This document shows positions 26,839 through 33,903 of a DNA stretch of 64,000 nt, in pieces; the first letter of the stretch is position 1, and each line of letters starts with the position of its first letter. The stretch covers positions 149,432-213,431 of the forward strand of contig NZ_MJGO01000039.1 in the NCBI RefSeq assembly GCF_001864895.1, given 5' to 3'. The translations under genes were made by a program, and so were the position numbers. Source of the DNA: Curtobacterium sp. MCBA15_009 (GTDB taxonomy: Bacteria; Actinomycetota; Actinomycetes; Actinomycetales; Microbacteriaceae). Under the pieces are notes generated by a model. That model did no database searches and was not told the DNA's origin. It worked only from the letters and a program-made list of their open reading frames with translations.

Positions 26839-27081
26839 ATGCAGACACGACGACTGAACGGGACGGCGCTCCGGACCATCCGCGAACTGTCGGGCCTCCG
26901 CCACGGGCAGTTCGCCAAGCGGGCAGAGCTCGACCCTGGGTACCTCACCAAGCTCGAGAACGGCTCCCGCCAGCCGTCGCCCGCTGTCCTCCGTCGCCTC
27001 GCTGACGCGCTCGGCGTCTCCTTCGAGGCCATCTCCTTCCCGGTGGTGGTCGAGGACGCCGCCGTAGGAGCAGCAGCATGA
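26839..27081 (+). CDS. Cro-like XRE regulator
   Basis: An 80-aa single-domain XRE protein (LRTIRELSGLRHGQFAKRAE, PGYLTKLENGSRQPSPAVLR). It is divergent from the repressor and first in the rightward early operon, as Cro is. The -10 box ends 6 bp before ATG 26839, so there is no room for a ribosome site. Its ATGA overlap with the next gene indicates coupling. Confidence 0.82.
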   Translation: MQTRRLNGTALRTIRELSGLRHGQFAKRAELDPGYLTKLENGSRQPSPAVLRRLADALGVSFEAISFPVVVEDAAVGAAA

Positions 27082-27284
27082 CGGCCGGAATCGCCGTGCG
27101 AATCGAGTTCGCACCAGCGCTATTCACCAGAGAGCTCGCCGCGTATTACCTCAGCTGCTCTCTCCGCGACATCGACGATCTCCGTGCGAAGGGTGAGCTG
27201 ATCCCCGTCGGAGACACGAAGCGGGTCAAGTTCCGCAAGTCCGATCTGGACCGCCACGCGGAGAACCTCGCCGAGCGCTCCTAG
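27078..27284 (+). CDS. excisionase-like MerR-type HTH protein
   Basis: A 68-aa winged-helix protein of the Xis/helix-turn-helix_17 type: FTRELAAYYLSCSLRDIDDL for the helix-turn-helix, then PVGDTKRVKFRKSDLDRH for the wing. Such proteins bend DNA at att sites or act as early regulators. It overlaps the Cro-like gene by 4 bp. The distance from the integrase means the excisionase role is a guess from fold. Confidence 0.65.
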   Translation: MTAGIAVRIEFAPALFTRELAAYYLSCSLRDIDDLRAKGELIPVGDTKRVKFRKSDLDRHAENLAERS

Positions 27285-27635
27285 CCGCTCCCCCTCCATC
27301 TTCCGATCGCATGCGCCGCACGGACGGCGCTGATCGGCGCGCCTGGAAACGACCCCGTAAGGGCACGACCTCGCCGCATCCGCACCTTCACAACTGCACA
27401 GCGTGGCAACAACGCAAGGCACGACGTACACGGCACCCGTAGCTGGACAACCCGTCGTCGTGCACCCAGAGCATCCGTCGCGGCGACGGGGCACCACAAC
27501 GAGCGCATCGCGCCGGGTGTCGAACTGCTGCGACAGCCCGTCCCCAGGAGCTACCGCGCGAGCGGCGGCGGGGGCACGTCCGGATCGGCACCGGGCGGCG
27601 GGCACTCCCAGAAACCCGACAGCGAGGAGCACCGC
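27285..27635 (+). other. 351-bp region with no firm gene
   Basis: A 43-codon frame from ATG 27311 to 27442 and a 78-codon frame from GTG 27403 overlapping the next ATG are open, but both encode Arg/Pro/Thr-rich strings without a recognisable fold. The end of the region supplies GAGGAG upstream of the antirepressor. It may be a long leader. Confidence 0.5.
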
Positions 27636-28451
27636 ATGACCGCTCTCGACATCATCAACCAGGACGGCACGCTCGTCGTGACGTCCGAGACCATCGCCGC
27701 CGGCTCCGGTGTGCAGCACAAGAACGTGCTCGAGCTGATCCACGCCAACCGTCCCGACTTCGAGGAGTTCGGGCAGGTCGCGTTTGAAACGCGACCTGGC
27801 TACAACAACGCCAGCGTCCGCGTCGCACTGCTCAACGAGCAGCAGGCCACACTCCTGATGACGTACCAGCGCAACACCGAGCAGGTGCGCCAGTTCAAGA
27901 AGGCGCTCGTGAAGGCGTTCTTCGAGATGGCCGCCCGGTTCAAGGCATCGCAGGCCGTGGAACTCACTCGGTCCGACCTGGCCCACATGATCCTCGACGC
28001 GGAAGCCGAGCTGGCGCATGCGCGTGCCGAGACCGAAGTACAGGCGCAGCGTGCTGCGCTCGCCGAGGACGACGTCGCCGCGTTCAAGAAGGACGATGGA
28101 CTCGTCGTCCGGGCGTTCATCCAGAAGCATTTCCCCGACGAGCGAGAGTCGACCCTGTGGTCGTTCTTCTACGGCCGCGGTTACGTGGTGAACGACCCTC
28201 GCGGCCGTTGGTCGGAGACACAGCAGAGGCGCGTACCGGGTGCGAACCACCACATGCCGCTGCAACCGGGCCGTGAGTGGTTCCACGCACCGGAGCAGCT
28301 CGACCGCAACCGGAAGCCCCGCCGGCAGCTGCGCGTTCGGCGCGACCGAGAACTCGACCTTGTTGCACACCTGGAGCGGCACGGCTTCACGTCAATCCGC
28401 AGCACCAGTCTCGACGTCTTCGGCTCCCCGTCGACGCTCCGGGCGGTGTGA
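27636..28451 (+). CDS. Rha-type / antirepressor protein
   Basis: A 271-aa phage regulator. The N-terminal half matches Rha-type regulators: VTSETIAAGSGVQHKNVLEL, NEQQATLLMTYQRNTEQVRQ and FKKALVKAFFEMA. The C-terminal half (about 145-240) resembles the KilA/ANT-type DNA-binding module of phage antirepressors (DDGLVVRAFIQKHFPDERES). Such proteins counteract the lysogenic repressor or interfere with host regulation. ATG 27636 has GAGGAG eight bases upstream. It belongs to the early rightward operon. Confidence 0.85.
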   Translation: MTALDIINQDGTLVVTSETIAAGSGVQHKNVLELIHANRPDFEEFGQVAFETRPGYNNASVRVALLNEQQATLLMTYQRNTEQVRQFKKALVKAFFEMAARFKASQAVELTRSDLAHMILDAEAELAHARAETEVQAQRAALAEDDVAAFKKDDGLVVRAFIQKHFPDERESTLWSFFYGRGYVVNDPRGRWSETQQRRVPGANHHMPLQPGREWFHAPEQLDRNRKPRRQLRVRRDRELDLVAHLERHGFTSIRSTSLDVFGSPSTLRAV

Positions 28452-28452
28452 C

Positions 28453-28539
28453 GTGCGCCAGGCATTCAAGGAGTGGGCCACCGCCGTCGCGTTCTTCTCC
28501 GCAGTCCTGGCGGCCATGTTCCTCCCATCGGCCCTGTGA
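28453..28539 (+). CDS. 28-aa single-helix membrane peptide
   Basis: GTG 28453 starts one base after the antirepressor stop and encodes a 28-aa peptide with a short charged head and one hydrophobic helix (TAVAFFSAVLAAMFL). The next gene's GTG overlaps its stop. The tight packing on both sides supports translation; function is unknown. Confidence 0.5.
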   Translation: MRQAFKEWATAVAFFSAVLAAMFLPSAL

Positions 28540-28685
28540 CCGAGGACCTCGCCCCTCGCGGCTGGCGGGACTACCACCAATCCCGGCGGGCGCAGGAACT
28601 CCGCCGCGACCTCGCCGCGGTGGAACCGGACGTCGAGGTCACCGACTGGTGGCTCGAAGACGCCGAGCCGCCGCAGCAGCCCTGA
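28536..28685 (+). CDS. 49-aa hypothetical protein
   Basis: GTG 28536 overlaps the previous TGA (GTGA) and encodes a 49-aa acidic peptide with DYHQSRRAQELRRDLAAVEP and a tryptophan-rich VTDWWLED. A hairpin follows (28705-28732). It was recognised from coupling, not homology. Confidence 0.5.
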   Translation: MTEDLAPRGWRDYHQSRRAQELRRDLAAVEPDVEVTDWWLEDAEPPQQP

Positions 28686-28704
28686 ACAACCCCACCAACG
28701 ACGA

Positions 28705-28732
28705 AGGCCCCAGCGTTCCAGCGCCGGGGCCT
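28705..28732 (+). terminator. hairpin after the first early block
   Basis: AGGCCCC (28705-28711) pairs with GGGGCCT (28726-28732), with inner GCG/CGC pairs past one mismatch. There is no T-run. It probably attenuates rather than ends early transcription, since more early genes follow at once. Confidence 0.5.
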
Positions 28733-28754
28733 CCACTCCCGAAGGAGAACTGAC

Positions 28755-29159
28755 TTGTCCGCTGCAACTCTCTCACAGGCCGCCGACAACGGTGGCGACG
28801 TCCTCGCCCAGTACGGCGTGGAGACCATCAATGTCGACCGGGTGTACGTCGCCGGCGTCGGCTACCGCGAGACCCGGCCGCTCGTGCCCGGTGACCCCTT
28901 CATCCTCACGCTCCGGCAGGACGACATGGTCGGCGCACGGGTCTACGCCGACCGCTTCGGCTGCCTCGAGCACCTCAAGCGAGACGGTCGTCAGCCCGGT
29001 TACCAGTGGGGCGACGACGAAGCGCCGGAGGACGACGAGCTCAACATGCGCTTCACCTACCTCGGCGACTACGAGTTCGTCTCGACGCACCTCGACCCGG
29101 GCACTCTCGAGATCACCCTGCGCTTCCGCCGCACCACCGCCGAGGGGGTGCCCGCATGA
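28755..29159 (+). CDS. early hypothetical protein (134 aa)
   Basis: A 134-aa protein of unknown function. It starts at TTG 28755, chosen because AAGGAG lies six bases upstream. Strand-like blocks NVDRVYVAGVGYRETRPLVP and LEITLRFRRTT bracket a loop with DRFGCLEHLKRDG. It ends in an ATGA overlap with the next gene and belongs to a chain of coupled small early genes. Confidence 0.65.
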   Translation: MSAATLSQAADNGGDVLAQYGVETINVDRVYVAGVGYRETRPLVPGDPFILTLRQDDMVGARVYADRFGCLEHLKRDGRQPGYQWGDDEAPEDDELNMRFTYLGDYEFVSTHLDPGTLEITLRFRRTTAEGVPA

Positions 29160-29635
29160 AGAACGCACCCGCCGGGACCGGCTCGCACCTCAAGGTGCTC
29201 CGCGAGAGCCTCCGTGTTCCGCAGCCCCTCGTCGCGGCGATGGCTGGCACGTCGACCGCGTACCTCGCGAAGGTCGAGGACGGCGTGCTCTCCCCGGCTC
29301 GGAGCTATGTCCGGAAGGTGACCGAGTCGATCATGCAGCTCGCGCAGGATCCGCCGCGCCCCTGCCCTGTCCTCGGCTGCGACAACTCGAAGCACATCAA
29401 CGGGATGGACGGCCACGGCGGCATCGCCGACCTGCACCACGCAAACGAGAAGCGCGGTGAAGGGTGGATTGTGTCGGTCGAGCGCTTCGACGGTCAGGAC
29501 CTCGAATGGTCCGTCTACGCCGAGGTGTCCGACGACATGGCGCTCGCCGCAGTCGACTTCCTCGCGTTTACCGCAGCGTACGAAGAAGCCGCCGCCTACG
29601 CCGCCGTCCTCAACCGACGAGGGGTCGTCATCTGA
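29156..29635 (+). CDS. HTH-containing early protein
   Basis: A 159-aa protein. Residues about 8-52 resemble an XRE-type helix-turn-helix (LKVLRESLRVPQPLVAAMAG, then TAYLAKVEDGVLSPARSYV). A Cys/His-bearing turn (CPVLGCDNSKHING) leads to a C-terminal alpha/beta segment ending in AYEEAAAYAAVLN. It overlaps the genes on both sides. A regulatory role is likely from the HTH, but the target is unknown. Confidence 0.65.
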   Translation: MKNAPAGTGSHLKVLRESLRVPQPLVAAMAGTSTAYLAKVEDGVLSPARSYVRKVTESIMQLAQDPPRPCPVLGCDNSKHINGMDGHGGIADLHHANEKRGEGWIVSVERFDGQDLEWSVYAEVSDDMALAAVDFLAFTAAYEEAAAYAAVLNRRGVVI

Positions 29636-29844
29636 TGGCCGACTTCCCCGTCAGTTCTTTCCAGCTCGACGACGACCCGCCCACTGTCGAACTATCGCTA
29701 CGCGGGCTTGACCCGACGCCCGAATGGGACGGCTACACGCTCGTGCTCACGCCAGACCGTGCCGACGAGCTCGCTGCGGCTCTCAGCAGCAAGGCCGCCG
29801 ATGCTCGCGCCGGCCTCATCGACATCGCTTTCACCGACTCATGA
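29635..29844 (+). CDS. 69-aa hypothetical protein
   Basis: A small acidic protein (VELSLRGLDPTPEWDGYTLV, then DRADELAAALSSKAADARAG) that starts inside the previous stop (TGATG). The frame is tightly coupled and the composition is protein-like. No family recognised. Confidence 0.6.
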   Translation: MADFPVSSFQLDDDPPTVELSLRGLDPTPEWDGYTLVLTPDRADELAAALSSKAADARAGLIDIAFTDS

Positions 29845-29869
29845 TCGACCCGAATCACGAGGTACCCGC

Positions 29870-30361
29870 ATGACCCACCATGTCGCAGTCAGCTCTACCC
29901 TGTCGGCCGCCGCCCGCGAGGCGCTGGCCGACTTCCTCTCGGCGTCGCGCTCGGTAGACGAGATCGTCAACCCGGACCGCGGCTGGCCCGCCGAAGCCAC
30001 CGCCTCCATCGCGCAGGAGCTCGTCGACGCCGGCTACGGCACCATCACCAACGGCACGTTCACCCTTGACATCCGGCCGGTCGCCCCGCAGCAGCTCCCC
30101 ACCGACGCACTCGACGAACTCTCCCCCGCGCTGCTGCTCATCGACCACATCGTCGAGCGCACGAACCGTCAGCGCTCGCCGGAGAAGCCGAACCCCGACA
30201 ACGTGCTCGGGACGTCGTTCGCTGTCCTCCTGCAGCTGCAGAACGTCCTCCGGTTGGCCGTGTACGGCCGCCAGGGGCGTCTGAACGACGAGGACGTGGC
30301 TCGGCAGCTCCCGACCGTCGCGATCATGCTCGCCCGGGCGATCCGGGCCGAGGTGGCGTGA
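29870..30361 (+). CDS. early hypothetical protein (163 aa)
   Basis: A 163-aa mostly helical protein. The N-terminal half has SVDEIVNPDRGWPAEATASI and TNGTFTLDIRP; the C-terminal half has LGTSFAVLLQLQNVLRLAVY and VAIMLARAIR. ATG 29870 has a weak GAGG upstream. It precedes the replication initiator by 33 bp. No function can be assigned. Confidence 0.6.
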   Translation: MTHHVAVSSTLSAAAREALADFLSASRSVDEIVNPDRGWPAEATASIAQELVDAGYGTITNGTFTLDIRPVAPQQLPTDALDELSPALLLIDHIVERTNRQRSPEKPNPDNVLGTSFAVLLQLQNVLRLAVYGRQGRLNDEDVARQLPTVAIMLARAIRAEVA

Positions 30362-30394
30362 CGCCGAACTTCAACAGGAAGGAGGCATCCCGAC

Positions 30395-31303
30395 GTGCCT
30401 CGTGATCGCGCGAATCTGCGCACCGACCTCTGGGCAGACACGTCCTGGCGCGGCCTGACCTTTGGCGCGCAGTGGCTGTACCAGCACATCCTCACCACAT
30501 CGACTCTGAACGCTTGCGGGGTCGCGGACTGGCGAACCGTCCGCATCGCAGCGATGAGCGTCAACGTCACCCCAGAGCTGGTCGAGGAGTTCGCCGCCGA
30601 GCTCGAGCGGCACTACTTCCTCGTCGTCGATCGGCACACGGAAGAAGTCCTCATCCGGTCGTTCTTCCGGCACGACGGGATTCTGCTGCAGCCGAACCCG
30701 ATGAAGGGCGCTCTCCGGCAGTTCGCCGGCATCGCGTCCGGCCTGCTTCGTGGAGTCATCGCCCACGAGATGAACAGGCTGCAGCAGGAGAACCCGAACG
30801 GGTTCAGCAAGGACGGCACCGGCTTCAACGTCTGGACGCTCGAGGGCATGCGGACTCTCCTCGGTTCGCCGCAGATCGACGTGAAGAACCCTTCCGGTAC
30901 CCCTTCCCCTAACCCTTCGTTGAACCCTTCACCGAAGGGTTCCCCTAACCCTTCGGTGAACCCTTCGCCTACCTCTACCTCTACCTCTACCCCTACGGAT
31001 GCTTCGCATCCCGGCGAGGAGACAGAGCCGAAGAAGGCAAGGGAGACGCGGCTTCCGAAGGACTGGGCACCCGCTTCGACGCACTACGAACTCGCCCGAG
31101 AGCGTGGTGTCGACGTCGTGGCTGAGGCGGAGGCGTTCCGTCTACACGCGGAGACACACGACCGTCACGCTGCGCGGTGGAACGCCGCGTTCACGACGTG
31201 GTTGAAGAAGTCCAAGCCGCGGCCCGACACGCGGACACCTCGTCAGGGCATCACCCCGGACGAGATGCGTCGCCGACGAAAGGAGGCGATGAGCCGTGGC
31301 TGA
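30395..31303 (+). CDS. phage replication initiator (O/DnaD-like)
   Basis: A 302-aa protein. The N-terminal domain (RTDLWADTSWRGLTFGAQWL, VADWRTVRIAAMSV, ELERHYFLVVDRHTEEVLIR) is a winged-helix type seen in phage replisome organisers. A linker (about 165-210) of NPS-x repeats and Ser/Thr runs separates it from a basic C-terminal region (TRLPKDWAPASTHYELARER) that likely contacts the helicase. The DNA encoding the linker carries 12-bp-periodic AACCCTTC repeats, a possible origin. GTG 30395 follows AAGGAGG. It overlaps the DnaB-like helicase gene, supporting the role. Confidence 0.78.
   Translation: MPRDRANLRTDLWADTSWRGLTFGAQWLYQHILTTSTLNACGVADWRTVRIAAMSVNVTPELVEEFAAELERHYFLVVDRHTEEVLIRSFFRHDGILLQPNPMKGALRQFAGIASGLLRGVIAHEMNRLQQENPNGFSKDGTGFNVWTLEGMRTLLGSPQIDVKNPSGTPSPNPSLNPSPKGSPNPSVNPSPTSTSTSTPTDASHPGEETEPKKARETRLPKDWAPASTHYELARERGVDVVAEAEAFRLHAETHDRHAARWNAAFTTWLKKSKPRPDTRTPRQGITPDEMRRRRKEAMSRG
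30887..30966 (+). repeat. iteron-like AACCCTTC array, candidate phage origin
   Basis: Exact AACCCTTC starts at 30887, 30911, 30923, 30947 and 30959; a one-mismatch copy starts at 30899 and an inverted copy spans 30934-30941. Every position falls on a 12-bp grid. The array is locally poorer in GC and lies inside the replication initiator gene, as the origin lies inside gene O of phage lambda. It may also just reflect an NPS-x protein repeat. Confidence 0.55.
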
Positions 31304-32510
31304 ACCGCAAGACATCGAGCTCGCGTACATCGGGGCGGCGATGACGATCCCGGAAGTGCTCGAGGTGACGTCGCTGCGTCCGGACCAGTTCGAGTCAGTG
31401 CCCTGCTGGACGCTGTTCGAGTCGATGGTCGAGCGCCACGAACGCGGCCTTGGCGTCTCACAGGCCACGATGTCGGAACTGTTCCCGAGGTACGACCGGG
31501 AAATCTGGTCCTCCACGGACAGCATGTCCGACGTCGTCGCGTGGGAGTTCCACGAGCAGGGCATCAAGCTACGAGCGATGCGGCGAGCCGTGCGAGCGGC
31601 AGCACTGCGGCTGCAGCAGGTTGCTGACGCGCCTGAGGCGGACATGGACACGATCGTCGACGTCGTACAGGCGACGACGGCGACGACGCTGGCCGCGGAC
31701 GAGCGCAAGGCGACATCGATGCTCACGGACGCCCGTGAGGTGCTGGCTGAGATGCGGAAGGCCGTGAAGGTGTACCCGTCGCCGTGGCGGACCCTGAACG
31801 ACACCATCGCGGGCTTCGCGCCGGGGCGGATGACCGTCATCGGGGCTCGGCCGGGGGTGGGCAAGTCCGCAGTCGCGACACAGATCGCGTTCGAGCTTGC
31901 CTCGCACGGGCCAGTGATCGTCGCGACGATGGAGATGGACAAGGGCGAGGTGTACTCGCGCATCGTGTCGCAGCAGGCGGGGATCTACTACGGCGGGATG
32001 ACTGGGCAGCTGCCCGAGTTCCTCGCCGCGCGGGAAGACACCTGGCTGCGGGAGAAGCTGCGCGACATCCGAGTCATCGATTCCGGAACGCAGACGGTGC
32101 AGTCGATCCGGGCAGCCGTGCGGGCCACTGCTCGGAAGCAGCCCGTCGCCGGCGTCGTCGTCGACTACATCCACCTGCTCACCACGCCGCAGCGGATCGA
32201 GAACGAGACGCAGCGGATCAACGAGATCACCCGGTCACTCAAGCAGCTCGCGATGGACCTCCGAGTGCCCGTCATCGCCCTGTCACAGCTGAACCGTGGC
32301 GGCGACACCGGCATGCCGACGCTCAAGGACCTCCGCGGCTCCGGCGGCATCGAGCAGGACGCCGACGCGGTGATCTTCCTCTACCGCGACGAGGACACCG
32401 CCGACCACCAGCTGATGGTCCACGTCGCGAAGAACCGGCAAGGCCCGAACTTCGTGAACTTCCCCCTCGAGTGGCAGGGCGAGTTCGTCCGCGCCGTCGA
32501 CCCCAACTGA
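31296..32510 (+). CDS. DnaB-like replicative helicase
   Basis: A 404-aa hexameric helicase of the DnaB family. A short N-terminal domain leads to the RecA-like ATPase with Walker A IGARPGVGKSAVATQIA, Walker B-like VAGVVVDYIHLL, and SQLNRGGDTGMPTLKDLRGSGGIEQDAD plus HVAKNRQGP. GTG 31296 overlaps the initiator gene by 8 bp, with AGGAGG upstream. It unwinds phage DNA and probably recruits host primase. Confidence 0.92.
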   Translation: MAEPQDIELAYIGAAMTIPEVLEVTSLRPDQFESVPCWTLFESMVERHERGLGVSQATMSELFPRYDREIWSSTDSMSDVVAWEFHEQGIKLRAMRRAVRAAALRLQQVADAPEADMDTIVDVVQATTATTLAADERKATSMLTDAREVLAEMRKAVKVYPSPWRTLNDTIAGFAPGRMTVIGARPGVGKSAVATQIAFELASHGPVIVATMEMDKGEVYSRIVSQQAGIYYGGMTGQLPEFLAAREDTWLREKLRDIRVIDSGTQTVQSIRAAVRATARKQPVAGVVVDYIHLLTTPQRIENETQRINEITRSLKQLAMDLRVPVIALSQLNRGGDTGMPTLKDLRGSGGIEQDADAVIFLYRDEDTADHQLMVHVAKNRQGPNFVNFPLEWQGEFVRAVDPN

Positions 32511-32597
32511 GTAACCACACGGCGAGCGCCGACACCACACCGTGCCGACGCAGCCACCCCAACCGCGGCGCTCGCCGCAGACCTCGAAGGAGCACCC

Positions 32598-33542
32598 TTG
32601 AGCACTGACGCCTCCCACGACATCGACACCACCGACGACGCCGCGATCGACATGGCGGTCACCGCGTCCTACGCCCGGGCGAAGCTCGTCAACGCCGCGG
32701 ACCTCGTCGCTCACGTCCGCGGGCTGGTCGTACCCGCCGGCGCGCAGCCATCCGACGGGCAGCCCCGCGCCTCGCGATCCGAGGCCCCGCTACCGTTCCG
32801 CCCGGACCCGCTCGAAGCGTCCGACCGGGTGTACGCGCACCTGCTGAACTGGGTGCGCTACTGGTCGGATGCGCTGCAGGTGCAGCCACCCGCCACGGCG
32901 TCCTACGCCTGGGCGACCGACGCAGGCCCGCAGGGTTTCCGGTCCACCGTCACGCCGGTCGGCGCGTACGGCCTCACTCAGACCCTCACCACGTGGCTCC
33001 TGCTGCGGCACGACGCGATCCTCCGGCAGCCTGACGCCGGCGACTACTTCACCGCGGTCGACGACTTCCTCGGCCAGCTGCGCGCCCGATTCCCGATGCG
33101 AGCACCACGGGCGCGGCCGACGCTGCCCCGACCGTGCCCGGTGTGCGCCACCGACACCATGACGATCGAACGCCGAGGCGAGCAGGTCACGGACATCGCA
33201 CTCGTCTGCGGCTACTGCGCGTTCGAGGGCGAGGCGAAGGCCCTCATGAAAGACCGCGGGATCCGGTCGCTCATCACCGACATCCGCATCGAGGAAGCAC
33301 CCGAGCCCACCGAGTGGTGGACGAAGAAGCAGGCGACCGACGAGATGCGGATCACCCTGCAGACCCTCAACCGGTACATCCGAGAGGACGGGCTGGCGAC
33401 GCAGACGAGGGACGGCAGCGTGTACGTCCGCGCCGGCGACGTCCGCGACCTCTGGCGCGGTAAGCAGGTGCAGCGACTCGCGACGAACATGCGGCGTCCC
33501 GTCGGCGCGCAGGCGGCACCCGTGCAAGGAGCGACAGCCTAG
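32598..33542 (+). CDS. zinc-ribbon / HTH protein of the early region
   Basis: A 314-aa protein. The middle holds a zinc-ribbon-like pair (CPVCATDTMTIERRGEQ and LVCGYCAFEGE). The C-terminal part is a small helix-turn-helix (TKKQATDEMRITLQTLNRYI, GSVYVRAGDVRDLW). TTG 32598 is chosen because GAAGGAG lies seven bases upstream. It is the last early gene, followed by a strong hairpin. Similar proteins are common in actinophages, with unknown function; DNA binding is likely. Confidence 0.75.
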   Translation: MSTDASHDIDTTDDAAIDMAVTASYARAKLVNAADLVAHVRGLVVPAGAQPSDGQPRASRSEAPLPFRPDPLEASDRVYAHLLNWVRYWSDALQVQPPATASYAWATDAGPQGFRSTVTPVGAYGLTQTLTTWLLLRHDAILRQPDAGDYFTAVDDFLGQLRARFPMRAPRARPTLPRPCPVCATDTMTIERRGEQVTDIALVCGYCAFEGEAKALMKDRGIRSLITDIRIEEAPEPTEWWTKKQATDEMRITLQTLNRYIREDGLATQTRDGSVYVRAGDVRDLWRGKQVQRLATNMRRPVGAQAAPVQGATA

Positions 33543-33545
33543 AAG

Positions 33546-33590
33546 CGGCGGGTGACGACGGCTGATGTTGAACGCCGTCTTCACCCGCCG
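33546..33590 (+). terminator. terminator of the early operon
   Basis: CGGCGGGTGA (33546-33555) and GACGGC (33557-33562) pair with GCCGTC (33574-33579) and TCACCCGCCG (33581-33590), with one mismatch between the two blocks. It begins 3 bp after the stop of the zinc-ribbon gene. Confidence 0.75.
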
Positions 33591-33622
33591 TGCTCCATCG
33601 TTGATCGCGACGAAGCCCGCAC

Positions 33623-33652
33623 TTGCGCGACTGTTCATCCGTCGGTTAGGAT
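33623..33652 (+). promoter_or_regulatory. candidate promoter of the dyad-array/tRNA transcript
   Basis: TTGCGC (33623-33628) and TAGGAT (33647-33652) are 18 bp apart. A start near 33660 would produce an RNA made of hairpins followed by the tRNA-like sequence. Confidence 0.45.
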
Positions 33653-33666
33653 TCTCGTGACACCGC

Positions 33667-33695
33667 ATGCCCGCCCGGAATTCTCCGGCGGGCAT
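33667..33695 (+). other. hairpin with one-base bulge
   Basis: ATGCCCGCCCGGA (33667-33679) pairs with TCCGGCGGGCAT (33684-33695), leaving one bulged C and an ATTC loop. It is followed by TTACTT, a poor T-run. It may be a terminator or the first element of a structured RNA. Confidence 0.6.
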
Positions 33696-33737
33696 TACTT
33701 GTACCCGTGACACCGCTCGCGAGGCAACTGCCGCACT

Positions 33738-33807
33738 TGTCCACATCTGGACAGGTGCGAGTTTCCTCGCACCTGTCGGATTTCCGACAACTGTCCCAAA
33801 TGGGACA
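33738..33807. other. array of four abutting dyads sharing TGTC/GACA ends
   Basis: Four inverted repeats follow each other: 33738-33753 (TGTCCA..TGGACA), 33751-33776 (11-bp arms, TTTC loop), 33774-33789 (TGTCGGA..TCCGACA) and 33792-33807 (TGTCCCA..TGGGACA). The first three overlap by three bases, so neighbouring stems compete or stack. All have TGT at the left end and ACA at the right, or the reverse. It ends 3 bp before the tRNA-like gene. Function unknown: operator cluster or structured RNA. Confidence 0.8.
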
Positions 33808-33810
33808 CCT

Positions 33811-33882
33811 TGACCCCTAGCTCAGCGGAAGAGCACGCGGTTTCTACCCGCACGGTCGGCAGTTCGAAGCTGCCGGGGCGCT
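33811..33882 (+). tRNA. tRNA-Arg(UCU)-like gene, possibly degenerate
   Basis: The sequence folds as a tRNA: D stem GCTC/GAGC, anticodon stem GCGG/CCGC with loop TTTCTAC (anticodon TCT), and a perfect T stem GGCAG/CTGCC with loop TTCGAAG. The acceptor stem has four good pairs (CCCC/GGGG) but three mismatches at its end, and no CCA is encoded. It would read AGA, a rare codon in this GC-rich setting. It may be a functional phage tRNA needing repair, or a decaying one. Confidence 0.55.
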
Positions 33883-33903
33883 CTACAACGTCACTGGCAG
33901 GAC

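Noticed and set aside
27403..27639. A 78-codon frame ending in an ATGA overlap with the antirepressor
   Set aside because: The overlap is tempting, but the product is a Ser/Arg/Thr/Pro string with no strand or helix pattern; the GAGGAG there serves the antirepressor.
30961..31010. Frameshift or damage in the initiator gene at the CTCTAC repeats
   Set aside because: The frame stays open through the simple repeat and the C-terminal region afterwards is protein-like, so it is a Ser/Thr linker.
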